The notes under the pieces are model-generated. The model did no database searches, was not told where the DNA came from, and saw only the letters and a program-made list of their open reading frames with translations. Of a stretch of 6,152 bases of DNA, positions 1 through 6,152 are shown piece by piece. The translations under genes were made by a program, and so were the position numbers. The DNA lies in the NCBI GenBank assembly GCA_020848315.1, contig JADLAH010000272.1, positions 1-6,152 on the forward strand, written 5' to 3'. How positions within the stretch are numbered: the first letter of the stretch is position 1; every line of letters begins with the position of its first letter. This stretch comes from Chitinophagales bacterium. GTDB lineage: Bacteria > Bacteroidota > Bacteroidia > Chitinophagales > JADIYW01.

Positions 1-608
1 AATATGGCGTCAGTAATTTTTTTGAATTCAGGGTTTTCGGCAATGCCGCCTCTTACTGGCACAAGGGCAATGATTCTATCAACAGCAATGCGACGGGATT
101 GCATCCGATTGCAATCGGCATGAAAATCAAGATGATCGATGCGAAACGGTATGCGCCCGCAAGTTCATTCATCGGCGGCCTGACAGCTAATGTCATCTCC
201 ACTAAAAACTTCCGCACGGAATATGTGGCGCCTTACTTCAAGATTGCCATGGAACAATTCCTGCCTAAAAACTTCGGCATGCAATACAACTACGGATTGC
301 AATGGGACGGCGAAACACCCAAACCTACCTATATGGTGGCCGTTTCAGCCAATTACACTTCTCTGCTGAAGAAATCGACTCCGGAAAAACACCGTCAGGT
401 AAAAGTCTTCACCGAAGTATATGGTTTATATCCGCAGGGCCAGGATTTTGATATCCGCGTGAACGCCGGATTGGCATTCCTGCTCAATAAATGGGTACAG
501 ATTGACTTTTCCGCAGGGGCAGGTTGCACTAAACATTCACCGAGATTTATCAGCAGCGCCGGACTCGCACTCTGCTTTCCGAATAAAGAGAAGAAATCCA
601 AAGAGTAA
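1..608 (+). CDS. Outer-membrane beta-barrel protein, MetA-pathway/transporter family (5'-truncated)
   Basis: The reading frame is open from base 3 to a TAA at 606-608, giving 201 residues with no start in the window; the TTG and ATG codons near base 100 are internal, because the open frame and family-like sequence continue upstream of them. The protein shows alternating aromatic/hydrophobic strands and turns typical of a beta-barrel. Its segments resemble the Pfam family 'putative MetA-pathway of phenol degradation' (PF13557): LHPIAIGMKIK, EYVAPYFKIAMEQ, YNYGLQWDGE, TEVYGLYP, and VQIDFSAGAG followed by a closing SSAGLALCFP strand. Family members are usually 250-300 residues, so roughly 60-90 N-terminal residues, including the signal peptide, probably lie to the left. 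It should sit in the outer membrane. The substrate is unknown and the phenol name should not be taken literally. Two cysteines near the C terminus (GAGC and ALCF) are mildly unusual for a barrel. The tail is lysine-rich (NKEKKSKE). Family assignment is from recognition of the motif pattern, not a search. Confidence 0.72.
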   Translation, partial: YGVSNFFEFRVFGNAASYWHKGNDSINSNATGLHPIAIGMKIKMIDAKRYAPASSFIGGLTANVISTKNFRTEYVAPYFKIAMEQFLPKNFGMQYNYGLQWDGETPKPTYMVAVSANYTSLLKKSTPEKHRQVKVFTEVYGLYPQGQDFDIRVNAGLAFLLNKWVQIDFSAGAGCTKHSPRFISSAGLALCFPNKEKKSKE

Positions 609-615
609 AGATTAT

Positions 616-631
616 TACACAGTTTTGTGTA
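616..631 (+). terminator. Small inverted repeat, possible weak terminator
   Basis: TACACA, a GTTT loop, then TGTGTA form a 6-bp perfect stem 7 bases after the stop codon of the barrel gene. The stem is AT-rich and no clear U-tract follows, so it would be a poor intrinsic terminator. Its place in the 66-bp gap before the next promoter fits either a weak terminator or an operator, and chance is not excluded. Confidence 0.28.
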
Positions 632-659
632 TTAAAGTGTAGTATTCTCCATAAAGCTA

Positions 660-667
660 TATCTTTG
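660..667 (+). promoter_or_regulatory. Bacteroidetes -7 promoter element of the CNNM-family gene
   Basis: TATCTTTG matches the Bacteroidetes primary-sigma -7 consensus TAnnTTTG at every fixed position. It ends 7 bases before the ATG at 675. If the element is centred near -7, transcription starts at about 670-672 and the leader is only 3-5 bases. No good -33 TTG is seen at the usual spacing; the nearest TTTG (624-627) is 32 bases away, which is too far. Confidence 0.65.
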
Positions 668-674
668 CAGCAGT

Positions 675-1964
675 ATGGAAATCCTGATTATTCTGGTGCT
701 GACATTGGTAAACGGCTTTTTCGCTCTTTCTGAAATCGCGTTGGTTTCCGTAAAGAAAAGCAGTATGGAACACTTGGCTGCACAAGGCAACAGCCGCGCC
801 AAGATGGTACTGCAATTGCTGGAAAATCCGGAAAACTTCCTTTCTTCCGTACAGGTGGGCATCACGCTGATTGGCATTGTATCGGGTGCATATGGTGGCG
901 CGGCGCTCACGGACGACCTCGACCAGTTGCTGTCGGCCTATTCCCTGAATCCGGAGTATGTACACGTCTTCTCGCTCATCACCGTCATCGGCGGCATCAC
1001 CTATTTCTCTATCGTAATCGGTGAACTGGTGCCCAAGTCTATCGCGATGAACAATGCGGAGCGGATTGCGCTGATTGCAGTGCCCATCATGAAATATTTT
1101 ACGCTGATCACCTATCCTTTTGTCAGAATACTTTCAGGTTCCACGCAACTGATTTTGCGACTGATGGGAATAAAGCAAAACGACGCGGATCATGTGAGCG
1201 AGGAAGAACTTCGTTTTATGCTGAAAAATGCCGGTAAACAAGGCGTTCTGGAAACAGAAGAAAGTCAGGTACACCAGAATCTATTCTACTTTACCGATCA
1301 GACAGCAAAATCCTTGCTGACACACCGCAGTGAAATGGAATGGATCAACAGCGAAGACAGTCTGGATGAAATTTTTGATTTGCTGAAAGAAAGTGTGCAT
1401 TCCAAATTTGTGGTAGGTGAAGGTTCCCTCGATAAAGTGCTCGGCGTTATCACCATCAAAGACTTCCTGAGTCATTACAAACGACCGGACTTCCGGCTCG
1501 CGGATATTATTTCCGCACCTATTTTTATTATACAGAATACACCGGCATTCAAGATATTAAACCTCTTCAAAACCAAGAAGCAATACATTGCTATTGTGGT
1601 AGATGAATTCGGCATGACGAAGGGCATCATCACCCTGCACGATTTGATGGAAGCCATTGTTGGAGAATTGCCGGACGAAGATGAAGTAGAAGAAACATAC
1701 ATCATTCAGCGCTCTGAAAACAGCTATCTCATTGACGGAAAAACGCTGATTTACGAGCTTAATCAGTATTTCCAACGGGAAATTATCCAGGATAATATCG
1801 CATTGTATACGACTATCTCCGGCTTCATTCTGGCACAACTGAAAGACCTGCCCAAACCGGGTGACCAACTCACACACGATAATTATCTGTTCGAAATCAT
1901 GGACATGGATGGTGTGCGCATCGACAAGATTCTGATGACTCGCCAGGAAGACGGCGCTTTATAA
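675..1964 (+). CDS. CNNM/CorC (hemolysin) family membrane protein with CBS pair
   Basis: This 429-residue protein has the full architecture of the CNNM/CorB-CorC family (TlyC 'hemolysin' in older annotation). The N-terminal DUF21/CNNM membrane domain spans about residues 1-170. It carries the conserved NGFFALSEIAL at 13-23 and GELVPKSIA at 116-124, and hydrophobic segments near 1-22, 56-77, 97-118 and 130-157. A cytoplasmic linker follows (VSEEELRFMLKNAGKQG, 174-190). Two CBS repeats lie at about 210-268 and 275-332, the second ending in DEFGMTKGIITLHDLMEAIVGE. A CorC_HlyC domain occupies about 345-424. The length is normal for the family. Characterised homologues are Mg2+ (sometimes Co2+) exporters regulated by ATP or Mg2+ at the CBS pair; a role in Mg2+ homeostasis is inferred, and direct haemolysis is unlikely. 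Bacteroidetes also encode GldE, a paralogue in this family, but nothing nearby supports gliding. The start at 675 is chosen because MEILIILVL is the usual N terminus and the -7 box lies just upstream. The gene converges on arsC with a 6-bp overlap. Confidence 0.9.
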   Translation: MEILIILVLTLVNGFFALSEIALVSVKKSSMEHLAAQGNSRAKMVLQLLENPENFLSSVQVGITLIGIVSGAYGGAALTDDLDQLLSAYSLNPEYVHVFSLITVIGGITYFSIVIGELVPKSIAMNNAERIALIAVPIMKYFTLITYPFVRILSGSTQLILRLMGIKQNDADHVSEEELRFMLKNAGKQGVLETEESQVHQNLFYFTDQTAKSLLTHRSEMEWINSEDSLDEIFDLLKESVHSKFVVGEGSLDKVLGVITIKDFLSHYKRPDFRLADIISAPIFIIQNTPAFKILNLFKTKKQYIAIVVDEFGMTKGIITLHDLMEAIVGELPDEDEVEETYIIQRSENSYLIDGKTLIYELNQYFQREIIQDNIALYTTISGFILAQLKDLPKPGDQLTHDNYLFEIMDMDGVRIDKILMTRQEDGAL

Positions 1965-2306
1965 AATATCGAGTACTCTCTCCGGTGGCCTTGCCACCAC
2001 AGCCTTATTCCCATTGATAACAATCGGTCTTTCTATCAATATCGGATGCTGATGCATAGCCGCTATCCACTCCTTATCACTGAGCTGTTTGCCTTTATAT
2101 TGCTCCAAATATACCTGCTCTTTGGTGCGGATTAATTCATGTGGCGCAATGCCCAGCTTCTTCACTATCTCTGTAATTTCGGCCACGGAAGGCACTTCCT
2201 TCAGATATTCCACGACCTTAAACGGGATGTTTTTCTCTTCCAGTATATGCAATGCATTCCTGCTTTTGCCGCAACGGTTATTATGATAGATGGTAATCAT
2301 TCGCAT
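1959..2306 (-). CDS. arsC: ArsC-family (glutaredoxin-type) arsenate reductase-like protein
   Basis: This 115-residue protein has the ArsC thioredoxin-like fold signature. YHNNRCGKSR at residues 7-16 contains the HX3CX3R motif, with H8, catalytic C12 and R16. Arginines matching the three oxyanion-binding arginines of the plasmid R773 enzyme (R60, R94, R107) are visible as R60 in ELIRTKE, R93 in LIERPIV and R106 in VARPPER. All catalytic landmarks are therefore present. At 115 residues it is shorter than the 141-residue R773 enzyme and closer to chromosomal YfgD-like members. Those often stand alone without an ars operon, so the physiological substrate may not be arsenate. No arsR, arsB, acr3 or arsM gene is in view. 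The first ATG at 2306 is used; a second ATG at 2300 (MITIYHNN) gives 113 residues and resembles the usual family N terminus equally well. The gene lies 24 bases downstream of purB on the same strand and has its own -7 box. Its stop codon lies inside the end of the CNNM-family gene. Confidence 0.87.
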   Translation of the reverse strand: MRMITIYHNNRCGKSRNALHILEEKNIPFKVVEYLKEVPSVAEITEIVKKLGIAPHELIRTKEQVYLEQYKGKQLSDKEWIAAMHQHPILIERPIVINGNKAVVARPPERVLDIL

Positions 2307-2325
2307 GTTGATTTTTGTCCTGCAA

Positions 2326-2333
2326 CAAAATTA
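2326..2333 (-). promoter_or_regulatory. -7 promoter element of arsC overlapping the purB stop
   Basis: Read on the minus strand, TAATTTTG matches TAnnTTTG perfectly. Its first three bases are the purB stop codon TAA. Transcription would start near 2322, giving a leader of about 16 bases to the ATG at 2306. No TTG -33 element is seen at a suitable distance. arsC may therefore be transcribed both from here and by read-through from purB. Confidence 0.5.
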
Positions 2334-3665
2334 TATACCGGTATAATTAAACGGCGTAATCTGCTTCAACTCATTTTTTACCGCATCGCAGACCGCCAAA
2401 CCCTCAATAAAAGCGTGTATTTCGGCCTCTCCTACTTTTGTATTGGTACGCGTCAGTTCTTTCAGCGCCTCATATGGTTTTTCAAAACCTTCTCTTCGCA
2501 ACACCGTTTGTATAGCTTCCGCCACGACGATCCAGTTGGCTTCGAGATCCGCTTTGATAGCTGCTTCATTGACCAGCAATTTATCCAGTCCTTTGCGGAT
2601 GGACTCGAGCGCAATCAGTGTGTGTGCAATCGGCACTCCGATATTTCTCAACACAGTTGAATCCGTCAGGTCGCGCTGCAAACGGGATATCGGCAACTTC
2701 TCTGCCAGATGTGTAAACAACGCGTTGGCAATACCCAGATTGCCTTCCGCATTTTCAAAATCAATCGGATTGACTTTGTGCGGCATTGCGGAACTGCCTA
2801 TTTCTCCGGCTTTTATTTTCTGTTTGAAATATTCCATCGACACATAGGTCCAAATATCGCGGCACAAATCTATCAGAATGGTATTGATGCGAACATAATT
2901 GTGGAACAAAGCCGCCAGATGGTCGTAATGTTCTATCTGTGTGGTCGTCTGTGAACGCAGCAAACCGAGTATATCATTGACAAAACGATTAGCAAATAAC
3001 TTCCAGTCGTGCGACGGATAAGCCACATGATGCGCGTTGAAATTTCCCGTAGCGCCGCCAAACTTAGCCGCATAAGGAATGGTATTAAAATAGGCATACT
3101 GAAACTCCAGTCGCTCCAAGAACACCTGAAATTCCTTACCGAGGCGTGTAGGCGAAGCCGGCTGCCCGTGGGTTTTTGCCAGCATCGGAATCTGTTCGTA
3201 TTCCGTCACTTTATCTTTCAGTTGCTGCAGCACACCAAAGAAAGCAGGCTCAAATACGTCTGCAAATGCTTCCTTCAGCGACAACGGAATCGCCGTATTA
3301 TTGATATCCTGGGAAGTGAGTCCGAAATGAATGAATTCCGTTTTTTGCAAGAGCGCTTCATCCTGAATGGATTCCTTGATAAAATATTCCACGGCCTTCA
3401 CATCGTGATTGGTGGTCTTTTCAATTTCCTTCACCCGCTGCGCGTGTTCTGTATTGAATTGCTGGTAAATCGCGCGGAGTGTTTGCTGCTGTATTTCCGT
3501 CAGCGCGCCAATTTCGGGTAATTCCGCCGCCAGCGCGATAAAATATTCTATCTCCACACGAACGCGGTATTTTATCAGGGCAAACTCGGAGAAATAACGT
3601 TCCAGAGCGCTTACTTTACTGCGATAACGTCCGTCAACCGGTGAGATAGAAAGCAATTCTTGCAT
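2331..3665 (-). CDS. purB: Adenylosuccinate lyase
   Basis: PurB is a soluble homotetrameric enzyme of the fumarase/aspartase superfamily that releases fumarate twice in purine synthesis: from SAICAR to give AICAR, and from adenylosuccinate to give AMP. The 444-residue product is of the E. coli type (about 456 residues). Numbering from the ATG at 3665, it opens with LSISPVDGRYRSKV (5-18), then TTNHDVKAVEYFIKE (84-98), FGLTSQDINN (114-123) and AKTHGQPASPTRLGKE (163-178) with the general-acid histidine H166. The superfamily signature GSSAMPHKVNPIDFENAEGN (290-309) carries the catalytic serine, probably S292. RLQRDLTDSTVLRNIG (328-343) is also typical. The frame continues upstream to a TTG at 3680, adding five codons. 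That TTG is rejected because it lies inside a perfect -7 promoter element and MQELLSISPVDGRY is the expected N terminus. The gene diverges from topA across about 220 bp and is followed closely by arsC. Confidence 0.96.
   Translation of the reverse strand: MQELLSISPVDGRYRSKVSALERYFSEFALIKYRVRVEIEYFIALAAELPEIGALTEIQQQTLRAIYQQFNTEHAQRVKEIEKTTNHDVKAVEYFIKESIQDEALLQKTEFIHFGLTSQDINNTAIPLSLKEAFADVFEPAFFGVLQQLKDKVTEYEQIPMLAKTHGQPASPTRLGKEFQVFLERLEFQYAYFNTIPYAAKFGGATGNFNAHHVAYPSHDWKLFANRFVNDILGLLRSQTTTQIEHYDHLAALFHNYVRINTILIDLCRDIWTYVSMEYFKQKIKAGEIGSSAMPHKVNPIDFENAEGNLGIANALFTHLAEKLPISRLQRDLTDSTVLRNIGVPIAHTLIALESIRKGLDKLLVNEAAIKADLEANWIVVAEAIQTVLRREGFEKPYEALKELTRTNTKVGEAEIHAFIEGLAVCDAVKNELKQITPFNYTGI
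2334..2345. repeat. 12-bp perfect palindrome at the purB/arsC junction
   Basis: TATACCGGTATA is a perfect 12-bp palindrome covering the last codons of purB (N-Y-T-G-I). Allowing a 2-base bulge, the symmetry extends to AATT on both sides (2329-2348). It abuts the arsC -7 box on its upstream side, where an operator could act. Equally, the purB coding sequence alone may have produced it. Nothing else in the window repeats it. Confidence 0.4.
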
Positions 3666-3677
3666 GTCGTTTTTTTG

Positions 3678-3685
3678 CAAAAATA
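3678..3685 (-). promoter_or_regulatory. -7 promoter element of purB
   Basis: Read on the minus strand, TATTTTTG is a perfect TAnnTTTG match. It ends 12 bases before the ATG at 3665, placing the transcription start near 3674 and leaving a leader of about 9 bases. The element includes the upstream in-frame TTG (3680-3678), which therefore would not be within the transcript. No TTG -33 element is obvious in the AT-rich upstream sequence. Confidence 0.62.
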
Positions 3686-3888
3686 CATTTTTTAAAAGTA
3701 AAAGAATTTCATTTTTAGGAAAGATATAGTGAACAAAATGGAAAATTTAGTTTTATTTGCGTTCTAGTAAGGAGTACCTTGCGCCCTGCGCGGCGTATTT
3801 ATTGATGGCAAAAAACGGGATTTACAACACCGTAATTTTAGATTGGCACAGTATACGCCTGCTGCACACGCAACCAAAACGAAGACAA
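3686..3888. other. Divergent purB-topA intergenic region
   Basis: About 200 bases separate the purB promoter from topA. The purB-proximal half is strongly AT-rich; the middle has a short GC-rich patch (about 3778-3795). No RNA gene, riboswitch or mobile element was recognised. The only plus-strand ORF starting here, apart from the topA frame, is a nine-codon one at 3739, too short to support. The frame of topA is open from 3751 and has an upstream ATG at 3805. No perfect TAnnTTTG faces topA. Confidence 0.6.
3833..3840 (+). promoter_or_regulatory. Candidate imperfect -7 element for topA
   Basis: TAATTTTA matches TAnnTTTG at all fixed positions except the last (A for G). It would start transcription near 3844 and give a leader of about 45 bases to the ATG at 3889. 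A second equally imperfect match, TAGTTTTA, lies at 3748-3755. Neither has a convincing -33 element, so the topA promoter is not settled. Confidence 0.22.
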
Positions 3889-6152
3889 ATGGCAAAGAAT
3901 TTATTAATAGTGGAGTCGCCTGCAAAAGCGAAGACGATAGAGAAAATCCTCGGAAAGGATTTCGTAGTAAAATCCTGCTATGGTCACATTCGCGATTTGG
4001 CTAAGAAAGAAATGGGCGTCGATATCTCCAACAACTTTGAGCCCACCTATATTATATCCGAAGACAAGGAACAGGTGGTAAAAGAATTGCAGAAACTGGC
4101 CAAGAATGCGGAAGTATGGCTCGCAACGGATGAGGACCGCGAAGGAGAAGCCATTTCCTGGCACCTCTGCGAAGTACTGAAACTGAATAAAGACACGACC
4201 AAACGTATTGTATTCAACGAAATTACGGCACCGGCCATCAAAAAGGCGGTGGCAAATCCGAGACTGCTCGACCAGAATCTGTTCTATGCGCAACAAGCAC
4301 GCAGGGTACTCGACCGCGTGGTGGGATTTGAATTGTCGCCAGTTTTATGGAAAAAGCTGGGACGCCGCACTTTGTCTGCAGGCCGCGTACAGTCGGTGGC
4401 CGTGCGACTCGTGGTGGAGCGCGAAAGAGAAATCAATGCATTTAAAACGGAAAGCTTCTATAAAGTAGTGGCCTATTTTATTTCGGACAAAAAAACGTTC
4501 AAAGCGGAATTGTCTGAAAAACTGAAAACTGCCAAAGAAGCCGAACAATTTCTGGAGGACTGCAAAAAGGCGCTGTTCCATGTAGAAGACATACAGGTAA
4601 AACCGGCTCAAAAAAGTCCGGCGGCACCATTCACTACCTCCACCTTGCAGCAGGAAGCCAGCCGCAAACTTGGATTCTCCGTATCGCGCACGATGAATGT
4701 AGCGCAAAAACTCTATGAAAGCGGTAAGATTACCTATATGCGTACTGACTCGCCGAATCTGTCGGATCTGGCACTGAACAGCATACAATCCTATATTACC
4801 AAAGAATTCGGAAAAGAATTTTCCAACCGCAGACAATACAGTTCAAAAAACTCGAGCGCGCAGGAAGCGCACGAAGCTATTCGTCCCACTTATATAGAAA
4901 ATACGCACGAAGGTATCAACCGCGATGAAGAACGCCTGTACGACCTTATCTGGAAACGCACCATTGCTTCGCAGATGAGTAACGCACAATTGGAAAAAAC
5001 CGTCGCGAAAATCAATGTATCCACACGAAAGGAAAAGCTGATCGCGGAAGGTGAAGTACTGAAATTTGAAGGCTTCCTGAAAGTGTATCTGGAAGGAACC
5101 GATGATGAAGAACAGGAAGAAACCGGTATGTTGCCAAAACTGGATATTGGTCAGCAGCTCGACTATAAATCCATTGAAGCAAGACAGCGTTTCACGCAGC
5201 CGCCATCCCGCTACACAGAGGCGAGTTTAATCAAGAAGCTCGAGGAACTGGGCATCGGCCGTCCTTCAACCTATGCGCCTACCATTTCAACCATCCAAAA
5301 TAGAGAATATGTGATGAAGGGCGAACAGGAAGGCAAGCCGCGGGAATACCAGAAAATAGAACTGAACAACAAACAGCAGATTACCCATGCTACCCTATCA
5401 GAAAATACGGGTTCTCTCAAAGGGAAACTGATTCCAACCGATATCGGCATATTAGTAACGGACTACCTGATGGAGAATTTCTCCCGGGTGATGGACTATT
5501 CCTTCACGGCGGAAATGGAAAAAGACTTTGACGAAATCGCGGAAGGCCACAAAGAATGGACGAAAGCACTCAAACAATTCTATGGTCCGTTCCATAAGGA
5601 AATAGAAGCCTCAGAGGAAAGCACTACTTATGTTACCGGCGAGCGACTGCTCGGCAAGGAACCGGAAACCGGCAAGCCTGTTTACGCAAAACTGGGACGC
5701 TACGGCGCAATGATACAAATCGGCGACAACGAAGACGAAGAAAAACCGCGCTATGCGAAATTAAAATCCACACAAAGCCTGGAAACCATCACGTTGGAAG
5801 AAGCGATGGATTTATTCAAACTGCCGCTGACACTGGGCACTTATGAAGGTCAGGAAGTAATGGTCAATACCGGTCGCTTCGGGCCGTATGTAAAATTCGG
5901 AGAGCAGTTTATTTCATTGGGGAAAGGCGAAGATCCGATGGATGTATCGCTGGAAAGAGCGATTGAAGTCATTAAATCCAAACAACAGGATGATGCGCCT
6001 ATCGGCCATTATGATGGTAAGCCTATCACCAAAGGTAAAGGCCGTTTTGGCCCGTTCATCAAATGGAATAATCTGTTCATCAATATTCCTAAGGCATACC
6101 ATTTCGATACCATTAATGAAGCGGAATGCGAAGAACTGATTCTGAAAAAGCT
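3889..6152 (+). CDS. topA: DNA topoisomerase I, type IA (3'-truncated)
   Basis: TopA relaxes negative supercoils by cutting one DNA strand through a 5'-phosphotyrosine link. The frame is open from the ATG at 3889 to the window edge: 754 complete codons plus two bases, with no stop. The TOPRIM domain starts with LLIVESPAKAKT (5-16), carrying the catalytic E9, and holds the metal-binding DEDREGEA at 81-88 (D81, D83, E85). Next come QQARRVLDRVVGFELSP and LSAGRVQSVAVRLVVERE. The active-site segment ITYMRTDS has nucleophile Y283 and R285; AHEAIRPT lies at 327-334 and GIGRPSTYAPTI at 455-466. The C-terminal part has at least three glycine-rich topoisomerase C-terminal repeats, at about 589-630, 650-695 and 705-740, each with a GR(Y/F)G core. 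No zinc-finger cysteine clusters like those of E. coli are present, as is usual in Bacteroidetes. Probably only a short C-terminal piece is missing. The start at 3889 gives the canonical N terminus; an in-frame ATG at 3805 would add 28 residues. No Shine-Dalgarno is seen. Confidence 0.96.
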   Translation, partial: MAKNLLIVESPAKAKTIEKILGKDFVVKSCYGHIRDLAKKEMGVDISNNFEPTYIISEDKEQVVKELQKLAKNAEVWLATDEDREGEAISWHLCEVLKLNKDTTKRIVFNEITAPAIKKAVANPRLLDQNLFYAQQARRVLDRVVGFELSPVLWKKLGRRTLSAGRVQSVAVRLVVEREREINAFKTESFYKVVAYFISDKKTFKAELSEKLKTAKEAEQFLEDCKKALFHVEDIQVKPAQKSPAAPFTTSTLQQEASRKLGFSVSRTMNVAQKLYESGKITYMRTDSPNLSDLALNSIQSYITKEFGKEFSNRRQYSSKNSSAQEAHEAIRPTYIENTHEGINRDEERLYDLIWKRTIASQMSNAQLEKTVAKINVSTRKEKLIAEGEVLKFEGFLKVYLEGTDDEEQEETGMLPKLDIGQQLDYKSIEARQRFTQPPSRYTEASLIKKLEELGIGRPSTYAPTISTIQNREYVMKGEQEGKPREYQKIELNNKQQITHATLSENTGSLKGKLIPTDIGILVTDYLMENFSRVMDYSFTAEMEKDFDEIAEGHKEWTKALKQFYGPFHKEIEASEESTTYVTGERLLGKEPETGKPVYAKLGRYGAMIQIGDNEDEEKPRYAKLKSTQSLETITLEEAMDLFKLPLTLGTYEGQEVMVNTGRFGPYVKFGEQFISLGKGEDPMDVSLERAIEVIKSKQQDDAPIGHYDGKPITKGKGRFGPFIKWNNLFINIPKAYHFDTINEAECEELILKK

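Noticed and set aside
99..608. A complete 169-residue gene starting at TTG 99
   Set aside because: The frame is open to the left edge and the upstream residues continue the beta-barrel pattern, so this is the 3' part of a longer gene.
670..770. An 11-bp direct repeat GCAGTATGGAA at 670-680 and 760-770, exactly 90 bases apart
   Set aside because: Both copies contain in-frame ATG codons, but the second (M31) lies after the conserved NGFFALSE motif and has no promoter. Repeats of this length are expected a few times by chance in 6 kb.
632..965. Two minus-strand ORFs of about 92-102 codons at the start of the CNNM-family gene
   Set aside because: They are antisense to the conserved membrane domain, resemble no family, and one runs across the promoter of the sense gene.
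2139..3521. Several plus-strand ORFs of 81-173 codons opposite arsC and purB
   Set aside because: They lie antisense to well-recognised genes, show no recognisable family features, and have no promoter or start context. They are frame shadows.
3764..3800. Short inverted repeats such as AAGG-AGTA-CCTT and a GC-rich patch between purB and topA
   Set aside because: The arms are only 4 bases, no U-tract or conserved RNA fold is evident, and neither neighbouring gene ends here, so a terminator or riboswitch cannot be supported.
3904..4836. Minus-strand ORFs of 64-163 codons and an 86-codon plus-strand ORF within topA
   Set aside because: topA is unambiguous across this stretch with every catalytic motif in one frame. 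The other frames give low-complexity Phe/Arg-rich or Cys/Trp-rich products typical of shadows.
1..6152. A novel multi-gene system, mobile element, CRISPR or defence locus
   Set aside because: Every long coding stretch is explained by a known family, gaps are short, and no terminal repeats, spacer arrays, integrase or transposase motifs, or base-composition breaks were seen.

Overview
The window is ordinary chromosomal, mostly housekeeping DNA from a member of the Bacteroidota (Bacteroidetes). Three things point there. Perfect TAnnTTTG -7 promoter elements sit directly upstream of three of the four visible gene starts. None of the starts has a recognisable Shine-Dalgarno sequence. The E. coli-like PurB and a TopA with glycine-rich C-terminal repeats in place of zinc fingers also fit that phylum. 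A class or genus cannot be fixed from this sequence alone.

Layout, left to right. (1) The 3' two-thirds or so of a plus-strand gene for an outer-membrane beta-barrel protein of the 'MetA-pathway of phenol degradation'/transporter type; its start lies outside the window. (2) A complete plus-strand CNNM/CorC-type (hemolysin-family) membrane protein with a CBS pair, driven by its own promoter and probably made from a nearly leaderless mRNA. (3) A minus-strand ArsC-family reductase that converges on the previous gene with a 6-bp overlap. (4) A minus-strand adenylosuccinate lyase, purB, 24 bp upstream of arsC; the -7 box of arsC overlaps the purB stop codon. (5) A divergent intergenic region of about 220 bp. 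(6) Plus-strand topA, DNA topoisomerase I, which runs off the right edge after 754 codons.

Functionally the genes are a mixed neighbourhood rather than one pathway: envelope barrel, divalent-cation (probably Mg2+) transport, thiol-dependent reductase, purine synthesis and DNA supercoiling. I found no mobile element, CRISPR array, tRNA or rRNA, toxin-antitoxin pair, phage gene or defence gene, and no sign of a new multi-gene system. The points worth a second look concern start sites and promoters: a purB start codon that must be moved, the near-leaderless CNNM-family transcript, the arsC promoter embedded in the purB stop with a palindrome beside it, and a possible alternative in-frame topA start.
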